A DNA stretch of 64,000 nt from XN24 sp047921395 (GTDB lineage Bacteria > Pseudomonadota > Gammaproteobacteria > Steroidobacterales > XN24). The translations under genes and the position numbers were made by a program. The stretch is taken from assembly GCA_047921395.1 (NCBI GenBank), contig JBLRWH010000001.1:1-64000 (forward strand). The letters are read 5' to 3'. Below are positions 1 through 10,200 of the stretch, piece by piece. Under the pieces are notes generated by a model. The model was given only the letters and a program-made list of their open reading frames with translations, was not told the origin of the DNA and did not search any database. Every line of letters starts with the position of its first letter. Positions within the stretch are counted from its first letter, which is position 1.

Positions 1-654
1 TCATCGACCGCTTCTCGGAAGACATTGACCTGACCTACGACATCCGCGCCCTCGTGCCTGACCTGCTCTACGACGGCGGTCCTATCCCCACGTCGGCGAG
101 CCAGACGAAGAGGATTACCCGGGCAGTCCGTGCCCGCCTGCCAGCTTGGATCAATGAGGCCGTGTGCCCCATCCTGGAACAAGCTCTCGCCAGAAGCGGT
201 TTGCAGGCGGAGCTCCGGGTTGATGATGAGAACCACGACAGGCTGATCATCAAGTATCCCGCGATCAAGGCCGGCACCGGGTACGTGTCCTCGACGGTCC
301 AATTGGAGTTTGGTGCCCGATCGACCGGCGAGCCTCATGCCCTCCATGAAGTGGCCTGCGACATCGCACCATGGATCCCGGCGGTTCAGTTTCCAACCGC
401 GACACCCTTGGTGATGGCGGTCGAACGCACCTTCTGGGAAAAGGCCACTGCGGCACACGTATTCTGCCGGCAACCGGATCAATTACTTCGAGGCCGTGCG
501 CGGTTCTCTCCAGCTCGTGCCAGAGGGCGCGCCCCTGGCGGCCTTGGAGAGAGACTACGCCGCAATGCAGTCTGACGGCCTGCTCGGACCAGACCAGCCG
601 GAGTTTCTCGCAATCATCGATGCCTGCCTCTCGATCCAGCATAAGGTCAACTGA
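1..654 (+). pseudogene. AbiEii/AbiGii-type nucleotidyltransferase toxin relic (left-truncated, internal deletion with frameshift)
   Basis: The reading frame is already open at the window edge and starts with RFSEDIDLTYD, the Ser/Asp metal-binding signature of AbiEii-like nucleotidyltransferases, the toxin half of type IV toxin-antitoxin/abortive-infection pairs. It runs in one frame through RTFWEKATAAHVFCRQ to about 474. From about 475 a different frame continues with INYFEAVRGSLQLVPEG and ends at the TGA at 652-654. Both parts belong to the same family, but the segment that normally joins them, including the usual RHWYDL-type stretch, is missing. I infer a deletion that also shifted the frame, so the gene is dead. 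No antitoxin partner is visible; it would lie left of the window. Confidence 0.72.
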
Positions 655-740
655 CAGCGAATCATGGCTGCCCCCGCCCAACACACTGGCGACGACTTCC
701 TGCGGGGCACGGCGACCTTCCGCGCTGAGTCCACATTCAA

Positions 741-777
741 ATAGTCAATGTCTATCGATCCGATCAATTCAATTCAT
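741..777. promoter_or_regulatory. OxyR-like operator upstream of katG
   Basis: Four tetranucleotides are spaced exactly as in the OxyR consensus (ATAG-N7-CTAT-N7-ATAG-N7-CTAT). They are ATAG at 741-744, CTAT at 752-755, ATCA at 763-766 and TCAT at 774-777. The first two elements are perfect and the last two are degenerate. The site ends where a -35-like TTGGAC (777-782) begins, with a -10-like TAGACT at 802-807; the 19-bp spacer is long, as often seen at activator-dependent promoters. katG starts at 841. Control of katG by OxyR is well established in proteobacteria; its use here is inferred. Confidence 0.6.
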
Positions 778-840
778 TGGACCGATCGCGCCCCCAGTCC
801 CTAGACTGGCCCCCTAGTTCACTCAGACAGGGGAAAGCTC

Positions 841-3000
<2,160 letters not shown>

Positions 3001-3006
3001 CGCAGA

Positions 3007-3047
3007 GGACGCCTCCACGCTGCGCTCCGGCTGGCGTGGAGGCGTCC
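3007..3047. terminator. Long perfect hairpin between convergent genes
   Basis: A perfect 14-bp inverted repeat (3007-3020 against 3034-3047) encloses a 13-nt loop, starting 7 nt after the katG stop. It lies between katG and the convergent gene at 3063-3452, so it could terminate both. There is only a short T-rich tail (GATTTGCT) on the plus strand. Confidence 0.6.
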
Positions 3048-3062
3048 GATTTGCTCAGGAGG

Positions 3063-3452
3063 CTAGCCGGTGCGCCAGCGCCTCGACCGGATCACGCGAT
3101 TGACCGTCCTCGTGGCGCGCGCGAGCGCCTTGGGATCATCCGGCTCCAGGCTGATTTCGAAGGGCGCGTCCGCCGGGACTTCCCCGTCCGCGTCATCGAC
3201 CTCGATGATGGCATTCTTCAGGCCGCGCCGCAGCGCGCGCACCATCAGCATCTTCAGCGTGAAGTAGCCGCCCTGTTGCCAGCTTCCGAGGCTGTCGCGA
3301 TTCAGTCCCACGCTCAGGCGCACCGCGCGCTCGTCCGCGGTACGGTCATCTTCGGCCGTGGTGCCCAGGCCGCGCGCCAGGCTCGCGATCTCGAGCCGCT
3401 CGGGCAAAATCGGATCCAGTTCAGATGGTCCAGCCAAGGTATTACTCCGCAT
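3063..3452 (-). CDS. Hypothetical protein, 129 aa
   Basis: I do not recognise this protein. It is soluble and charged, with no signal peptide or membrane segment. The C-terminal end is Arg-rich (RTVNRVIRSRRWRTG) and there is an acidic patch (EVDDADGE). I chose the ATG at 3452 (MRSNTLAGPSEL), preceded by an AAGAAG-like site. An upstream in-frame ATG at 3536 would add 28 residues that look non-coding. It is convergent with katG and divergent from the permease at 3672. The long open frame and consistent codon use support a real gene, but function is unknown. Confidence 0.5.
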   Translation of the reverse strand: MRSNTLAGPSELDPILPERLEIASLARGLGTTAEDDRTADERAVRLSVGLNRDSLGSWQQGGYFTLKMLMVRALRRGLKNAIIEVDDADGEVPADAPFEISLEPDDPKALARATRTVNRVIRSRRWRTG

Positions 3453-3671
3453 CGCTTCTTGGTACCCCGGGGCGGTTAAACGGTGCCCGGACACGCACGG
3501 GACCGTCTGAATATTCGGGTACAGGATAGGCGCCAAGGCCGCTCCAAGGTGTGAGGTCGGTCACGATTGCGACTTTGGACGGAATCCAGGCGCCATGAGT
3601 CGCGTCCGGAGGCCGCCTGAGGCAGACTTCGCCCAACGACCGTCTGGAGGGCACGCACGAGTGGGCCAGCA

Positions 3672-5504
3672 ATGACACTCGACCAGGGACTCATCCTGGG
3701 CATCCTCGTGGCCATGGTCGCGATGTTTCTCATGGGCCGCTGGCGCCACGATATGGTGGCGCTCGGCGCCCTGCTCGTCTGCGTGCTCGCCGGGCTCGTG
3801 CCGTCGAGCGGCGCGTTCGCGGGCTTCGGCCATCCGGCGGTGATCACGGTCGCCTGCGTGCTCGTGCTCAGCCACGCGCTGCAGGTTTCGGGCGCGGTCG
3901 ACGTAGTCGTGAAAAGAGTGCTGCCCTCGGACGCGGGCCCGATGATCACCATCACCGCCCTCACCGGCATCGGCGCCCTCCTGTCCGGCTTCATGAACAA
4001 CGTCGGGGCGCTGGCGTTGCTGATGCCCGTGGCGCTGCAGGTGGCCGCGAAGCAGTCGCTCCCGCCGGGCCAGGTGCTGATGCCACTCGCCTTCGGCTCC
4101 ATTCTCGGCGGCATGACCACCATGGTCGGCACGCCGCCCAACCTGATCGTCTCCGGCTTCCGCGCCTCGGCCGGCATGAGCAGCTTCACGATGTTCGATT
4201 ACACGCCCGTGGGCGCCGCCGTCGCCGGGGCGGGGATCGTGTTCATCGCGCTGCTCGGCCGACGCCTCGTCCCGGCGCGCGAGCGCCGCGGCGCAGAGGA
4301 GTTCGAGACCGGGGCCTATATCACCGAAGTCCGGATCCCGAAGGACAGCAAGGCGGACGGCAAGAAGCTGAGCGAAGCCGAGGCCATCCTGGAGGAGTCC
4401 GGCGCGCAGATCCTTGGCATGATCCGGAACAACGTCCGGGTGAATGCACCGCGCGGGGGTCGCATCGTGCAGGCGGACGACATCCTGGTCATCGAGGCTG
4501 AAGCGGATACCCTCGCGGCCGCGCTGTCGAGCCTGGGCCTGAAGCTGGAGGAAGATAAGCCAAGCGAGGACGAGGACAAGCCCGAGTCGTCCAAGACCAA
4601 GGACAAGGGGAAGGACGATGACAAGGAGGAAAAATCGGGCGCCGCGGAAGAGATCGTCCTGGTGGAGGTGACCCTGCTGCCGCAGTCGAACCTCGTGGGC
4701 CGTTCGGCGAGCAACATCCAGCTGCGAACGCGCTACGGCATCAACCTGCTGGCGGTATCGCGGCGCGGCCGGCGCTCCATGGCGCGGCTGCGCGCGATGA
4801 GCTTGAGAGCGGGCGACGTGCTGCTGCTGCAGGGCGCGGAGGACGCCATCGCGGAATTCGTCAACGAAACGGGTTCCGTGCCGCTGGCCGGGCGCTCGCT
4901 GCGCATCCCGGACCGGCGCAAGATCATCCTCTCTTCCCTGATCATGCTGTTTGCCGTCGGCGGCGCAGCGTTCGGCCTGTTGCCGGCAGCGATTTCTTTC
5001 GCCATGGGCCTGCTCGCGACCATGGCGCTGCGGACGCTGCCGCTGCGCGCCATCTACGAGGCGATCGACTGGCCGGTGATCGTCCTCCTCGGCGCGCTGA
5101 TTCCGGTAGCTGGTGCCATGGAGACGACCGGCGCCGCGGACCTCGTGGCGCGGTTCCTCCTCGAAGAAGTGGCCCGTGGCCACGTGGTTGTCGGCCTCGC
5201 GGTCGTGCTGATCGTGACGATGACACTGTCCGACCTGATGAACAACGCAGCCACGGCGGCGGTGATGTGCCCGATCGCCATCGGCACGGCCAGCCAGCTC
5301 AGCGTCAGCCCGGACCCCTTCCTGATGGCGGTCGCGGTGGGCGCGTCCTGCGCCTTCCTGACCCCCATCGGGCACCAGAACAACACGCTCATTCTCGGGC
5401 CCGGCGGGTTCCGTTTTGGTGACTACTGGCGACTCGGCCTGCCCCTCGAGGTACTCGTGGTCGCGGTCAGCCTGCCGATGCTGCTATGGGTCTGGCCGCT
5501 GTGA
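3672..5504 (+). CDS. SLC13/DASS-type permease with two regulatory TrkA-C (RCK_C) domains
   Basis: The protein is 610 aa. An N-terminal membrane half (residues 1-195) carries the first transport motif, SGFMNNVGALALLMP, and TPPNLIVSGF. Two soluble RCK_C-like modules follow at about 215-290 and 325-400. A second membrane half (about 410-610) carries the paired motif SDLMNNAATAAVMCP and TPIGHQNNTLI. This is the architecture of the SLC13-family anion permeases (sulfate, di- or tricarboxylate) found in many bacteria; the substrate cannot be read from sequence. The two RCK_C modules are separated by a very charged Lys/Asp/Glu/Ser linker (about residues 290-325), probably disordered. It lies 22 nt upstream of mltF on the same strand. 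Confidence 0.88.
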   Translation: MTLDQGLILGILVAMVAMFLMGRWRHDMVALGALLVCVLAGLVPSSGAFAGFGHPAVITVACVLVLSHALQVSGAVDVVVKRVLPSDAGPMITITALTGIGALLSGFMNNVGALALLMPVALQVAAKQSLPPGQVLMPLAFGSILGGMTTMVGTPPNLIVSGFRASAGMSSFTMFDYTPVGAAVAGAGIVFIALLGRRLVPARERRGAEEFETGAYITEVRIPKDSKADGKKLSEAEAILEESGAQILGMIRNNVRVNAPRGGRIVQADDILVIEAEADTLAAALSSLGLKLEEDKPSEDEDKPESSKTKDKGKDDDKEEKSGAAEEIVLVEVTLLPQSNLVGRSASNIQLRTRYGINLLAVSRRGRRSMARLRAMSLRAGDVLLLQGAEDAIAEFVNETGSVPLAGRSLRIPDRRKIILSSLIMLFAVGGAAFGLLPAAISFAMGLLATMALRTLPLRAIYEAIDWPVIVLLGALIPVAGAMETTGAADLVARFLLEEVARGHVVVGLAVVLIVTMTLSDLMNNAATAAVMCPIAIGTASQLSVSPDPFLMAVAVGASCAFLTPIGHQNNTLILGPGGFRFGDYWRLGLPLEVLVVAVSLPMLLWVWPL

Positions 5505-5526
5505 ATTCCTGGCTGCGAGCAGACTC

Positions 5527-6939
5527 ATGAGAATTCTCGCCACCATCGTGCTCTCCCTGCTGCTGGGCACCTGCAGCCCGCACTTGTCGCGCCTGGAGCA
5601 GATCCAGCGCGACGGTGTGCTGCGGGTCGTGACCCGCAACGCACCAACCACTTATTACATCGGCACCGAAGGCCCGGTCGGGCCGGAATATGAGCTCGCA
5701 AGGGGTTTCGCCGAGTTCCTCGGCGTGGCCCTGGAGATCTATACGCTCGATACCATTCCGCTGGTCCTGGCCGAGGTGGCGAGCGGCCGCGCCCACCTGG
5801 CGGCGGCGGCGTTGACCGTGACGCCGACCCGTGAGGAAGCGCTCGAGTTCGGCCCGGAGTATCGGCGGGTCACGCAGCAGCTCGTCTACCGGCTCGGCAC
5901 GCCGATCGCGCGCAGCATCGAGCAGACCTACGGCCGGCGCATCGAGATCCCCGCCGGCAGCAGCTTCGTGGAGACGCTCGAGAATCTTCGCATGGACGCT
6001 CCCGGGCTCACCTGGCTCGAGAACCCGGTGCAGGATGTGCCGGAGTTGCTGGGCCGGGTCTCGGCCGGCGAGATCGAGTTCACGGTCGCCGACTCGAATG
6101 CCGTCCTGATCAACCGCTATTTCCAGCCGGACATTCGCGTCGCCTTCGACGTCAGCGAACCCCGGTCCGTTGCGTGGGCCTTTCGCCCGGACCGGGACCG
6201 CAGCCTGATCGAGCAGGCGGAACGCTACTTTTCCAGTGAGCTCGCCGGGCAACTGCTCGACGTGATCCTGGATCGCTACTACGGGCACACTGATCGCTTC
6301 GACTACGTGGGCACGCGGACCTTCCTGCAGCACATCGAGGCGCGCCTGCCGAATTACCGCGCGCTGTTCGAACAGGCGGCGGCCGAGTATGGCTTCGACT
6401 GGCGGCTGCTCGCCGCGGTGGGCTACCAGGAGTCGCACTGGGACCCGCGGGCCGTCTCCCCGACCGGGGTGCGCGGCCTGATGATGCTCACGCTGAACAC
6501 GGCCGAGGCGATGGGTGTGAGCGACCGCGAGGATCCCGAGCAGAGCATCCTTGGCGGCGCCCGCTACCTCAGGCAGGTGATGGGGCGGATCCCGGAACGC
6601 ATCCCCGAGCCGGACCGGACCTGGATGACGCTGGCCGCATACAACGTCGGTTTCGGCCATCTCGAGGATGCGCGCCGCATTGCTCAGCGGCGCGGGCTCG
6701 ATCCCGACCGCTGGGTCCACGTCCGCGACAGCCTGCCGCTGTTGACCCAGGAGCGCTGGTACCGGGACACGCGCTTCGGCTATGCGCGCGGCTGGGAACC
6801 GGTGCGCTATGTGGACAATGTGCGGCGCTACTTCGAGGTGATGGCGTGGATCACCGCGGACGACACGGCGACGGTTGCGGCGCGGCGGGAAGAGTTTGCG
6901 CGCGGAGGCGCAGAGGGGCAGAGACGCGGAGGGGATTGA
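5527..6939 (+). CDS. mltF: Membrane-bound lytic murein transglycosylase F (MltF)
   Basis: The product is 470 aa. An N-terminal hydrophobic leader ends in LLLGTCSP, a likely lipobox. A periplasmic solute-binding-like domain (SBP_bac_3, about residues 25-255) starts with RDGVLRVVTRNAPTTYY. A lysozyme-like SLT domain follows (about 270-420), with the catalytic Glu in GYQESHWDP and the conserved SPTGVRGLMMLT and AAYNVGFGH. It cleaves peptidoglycan between MurNAc and GlcNAc at the cell envelope. I set the start at the ATG at 5527, just after the permease stop; a longer in-frame ATG at 5416 would overlap the permease. The last 17 residues and the stop are encoded by the dispersed CGCAGAG repeat and are not part of the family. 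Confidence 0.93.
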   Translation: MRILATIVLSLLLGTCSPHLSRLEQIQRDGVLRVVTRNAPTTYYIGTEGPVGPEYELARGFAEFLGVALEIYTLDTIPLVLAEVASGRAHLAAAALTVTPTREEALEFGPEYRRVTQQLVYRLGTPIARSIEQTYGRRIEIPAGSSFVETLENLRMDAPGLTWLENPVQDVPELLGRVSAGEIEFTVADSNAVLINRYFQPDIRVAFDVSEPRSVAWAFRPDRDRSLIEQAERYFSSELAGQLLDVILDRYYGHTDRFDYVGTRTFLQHIEARLPNYRALFEQAAAEYGFDWRLLAAVGYQESHWDPRAVSPTGVRGLMMLTLNTAEAMGVSDREDPEQSILGGARYLRQVMGRIPERIPEPDRTWMTLAAYNVGFGHLEDARRIAQRRGLDPDRWVHVRDSLPLLTQERWYRDTRFGYARGWEPVRYVDNVRRYFEVMAWITADDTATVAARREEFARGGAEGQRRGGD

Positions 6940-6942
6940 ATT
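6889..6942 (+). repeat. Solo arm of the dispersed CGCAGAG repeat
   Basis: The stretch begins GAAGAG, continues with GCGCGCGGAGGCGCAGAG and then GCAGAGACGCGGAG. It matches, with scattered substitutions, the arms of the inverted-repeat element at 18286-18550 and the copy at 57271-57315. It encodes the C-terminal tail and stop codon of mltF. I see no inverted partner downstream before tamB. Confidence 0.75.
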
Positions 6943-7074
6943 GTGGGCGATGGGCTGGCCTTACGCCAGCACATTAGGATCCACCGGCGATGGTGGGCGG
7001 TTCTGGTTTGGAAGTCGTGTCTTCTTTGGGCGTCAAATTCCACAACGCCGCTTGGAGTCTCCGTCGATGTCCCG

Positions 7075-7284
7075 TCGCCCTTGCCGGTGTTCCAGTTGCC
7101 TCGGCCCATCACAGAGAGGCTGTGGCCTCCTGCCGGTACAGGGCGGTCACGTCGCCAGCCGAGGTAGCCCGTGATGTCCGGGTTGTCGTCCTCGTCGGCG
7201 CTCTCGTGCATCCGGTGCCAGCCGCGTACGAGCAGCGCGAGATTGTCGCGTTCGAACCCGGCTTCGAGCGGTCTGCTGTGCGGG
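7075..7284 (-). pseudogene. pldA: Outer-membrane phospholipase A (pldA) relic
   Basis: On the minus strand, between the tamB stop and mltF, an open stretch reads PLEAGFERDNLALLVRGW, then HRMHESADEDDNPDITGYLG, then HSLSVMGRGNWNTGKG. The middle of this is the characteristic DDNPDI-YLG region of outer-membrane phospholipase A1, and the flanks fit the same family (GFERxNxALLVRxW before it, HxxSxMxRGN after it). The N-terminal half with the active-site serine and the remaining C-terminal strands are absent. There is no start codon with a ribosome-binding site. I therefore call it a fragment of a lost pldA. The rest of the 6943-7294 interval shows nothing I can identify. Confidence 0.62.
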
Positions 7285-7294
7285 GTGGACTGAT

Positions 7295-10200
7295 TCAGTC
7301 GCGCTCGAAGGTGTAGAACAGGTCGCCCGCTTGCTCCTCGCCCGAGACCGCCTCGAGCGACAGCCGCTGATTGATCTGGAACCGGAGCCGTAAGGTGTTC
7401 ACCGTATCGAACAATCCGAGGCCGTAGCCGACATACACGCCGCCGCCGATGTAACGGCTGACCACAAGGGACGCGCCCTCACCGCCGTTGTCGGCTTTCA
7501 CCGCGACCTCGTCGAAGCCGAGCCTCCGCCCGAGGTCCTGGGCGATCAGGTTTCCACCGGACAGTGCGAGGGAGTTGGCCGCCTGGTTCACAGTCCGTTG
7601 CTCGCTCGACTGCAACTCGCTCAGGCTCCGGCCGAGGGTGAGGTAGGACAGGGCCTCGGCACGGGGCATCGGCGGGTCAGAATAAACGGAGATCTCAGGT
7701 TGCTTCAGCGTGCCGCGCACGAGGGCGCCCGCGGTCACCTGGTCGATACGACGCACAGCACGAATCTCGAGCCCCGGGTTTTCCAGCGGCCCGCCGGTAT
7801 AGATCAGCCGGCCTGTCTGGATCTCCAGCCGTTGGCCGAACGCGCTGAACGTTCCATCCACCACGCGCAGCTCGCCGCGACCCCACGGCAGCGTCTCCGG
7901 CTGGATGACCGTCAGCATGCTGCCCTCGACGCTGCCGCGCAGCCCGGCGGCCTGGATCTGGACATCAGGCCCTACGGTGACTCGTACGCGACTGCTCACC
8001 CGCACGCCCTCTTCCTCGGCCGGCGCGCGGGCTCCGACCAGCACCTCGTCGGGGCTGGCAGAAATGGCCGTGGGGCCGCCCAGTTCCGTGATGCGCGCGA
8101 AGGGAATGACGACTTCTCCGCCGATCGTGATGTCCCGGCCGGAAAAGTGCAGTCTCAAGTCCGGGCTGGCGGCCATCTGCGCCTCCGCCAGGTTGGCCAG
8201 CAGTATCTTTTCCCCGCTCAACGTGGCGCGGCCTTCCACGCCGTCGGCGGTGAGGTCGAAGCGTCCTTCGGTCTCGAAACGCCCCTCTCCCGAGCGGCCT
8301 GTGGCGGAAAAACTGAGGGTGCCTTCCGAGAGCGTCGCAAGGAACTGGAGATCATCGGGCTGCAGGCCCAGCGTCGGCATGTCGACGGACCCGTCCTGCA
8401 GCTCGAACCTGGCCTCGAGGGATGGCGCCCCCACCGTACCGGCGATGACGGCAACCATGCCGGCCTTGCCCTCCAGTTCGGCCAGCTCAGGCACCAGCGT
8501 CGGCAGCAGGTGAAGCTGGGTCAGCTCGGCCTCGATACGGCCATCGAGGGGCGGATCCGGAGCATTCCAGCCAACCGCCATGCGGCCATCCACATAGTCG
8601 GCGCCCTCCAGCTTGAGGCTCAGTTCTGCCAGTGCCGTCTCCTCGTCGCCCGTGAGCCTGAGGCTCCCGCGCACCCAGGAGAGCAGCGACTTGTCTTCCT
8701 CACCGGCGGTGCGGAGCTCTCCGGCCGTGAGCTCCAGCCCGCCGGACAGCCTGGTGAAACGCTCGTCGTCCGCTTCGAGTTCGACTTCGCCGGTCAGCAC
8801 GCCGGTCGCCAGCAGGCCCCGGCCGAAGCGTTGGCTGAGCGGCTCCAGGTCGAGTTGCGACAGTACTGCGCTGCCGCGCCACGGGCCGGTCCGGTGCCAG
8901 TCTCCCCCGATGCAGAGCAGGCCGAATGCGCCATCCATGCAGGCACGTTCGAGTGAAACAGAGTCGGGATCCGCGCTGAGTTCCGCGGGCGCCTGCAACG
9001 ACCACGCCGGCTGTTCCGCGTCGGTGAGGATGAGCTCGGTCAGTCGTCCGCTCCAGCGCTGCCCGGCCAGCCCACCCTCCAGCGCGAGCAGCAATGACTG
9101 CTTGAGGTAGGGCCGCTGGAATTCGAGCCGCGCGCGATGATCGCCAGGCACGCCTGCTGCCTCGAGTCGCAGGCTCGAGCCCGGGCCGGGCGCCGTCGCG
9201 AAATCCGTGAGTTCGGCCAGGACTTCGGACTCCAGCGCCCCCGACAGGTCGACCAGGACATCGATATGCAGTGCGCGCGCGCGGTTCGCCTGCCAGCGCA
9301 GGCGCTCGCCATCGGCCTTGAGCTCGACGCGCGGCGCGGCGCGCGCGCCGGCGATGCTGGCCGACGCGTTCAACTTGCCGCGCGCCCCGGGATCAAGCGA
9401 CTTGAGGTCAGGAACGTCGAGCGTCGCCGCCAGCGAGATCACCGCATCATCCAGCCGACCGCTGGCTTGCAGCACGGCAGCGCCGACGGCGATCCTGGCG
9501 TCGCGCAACAGGTAGTCACCTCCGCCGACGTTCAGGCGGGCCTCGCCGGACACTGGCAGCGATCTCAGCTCGCCGCGCAGCGACCGGAGCGTGATTTCCA
9601 GGCCGTCCGCCGCGGCCGGCAGGCCACTGAGCTCGAGCGAGCCGGCCAGCCGGCCGGGCCAGTCCGGCAAAATGGCAGAGGGATCCAGCTCGGCAAACTC
9701 GAGCTGGAAATCCGCCGCCTGGTCGCCGGCCCAGGCCACGCGCCCGGCACCGCTGACCGTGCCGCCGAGCAGCTCCGCGGCGACGGTCTCCACCCGCACA
9801 TGCTGCGCATCGCCCGCCGCCGTCAGCTCGAGCGAGACCGGGGGAAAGTCTGGCAACCGGGCCTCCCCCGTCGCCGTCAGCCGGTATTCCAGGCGATCAT
9901 CCCCGGTGTCCAGGGCACCGCTGGCGCTGGCGTGGATCGCGTTGTCCTCCGAGCGCAGCTCGACGTGCTCGAGGGTCAGCACCGAGCCCGCCCACTGCAG
10001 CACGGATTCGAGCGCCAGCTCCGGCAAGCCGTCACGCCGCGCCCTGGCGCTGGCGACCAGGTCCCACTGCTCCCCCGTGCCGGTGCCGCGCAATTCAACC
10101 TGGGGCAAATCAATCTCGCGTTCGGCCCCGTCCAGCGGCCATCCCAGTCCGGTACCACTGAGCATGAACTCCGCTTCGGGCGCGCCGCCCGGCTCGAACC

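Noticed and set aside
3001..3010. CGCAGAGGA after katG as another copy of the dispersed repeat
   Set aside because: Only nine bases match and the sequence then runs into the terminator stem; no further arm sequence is present.
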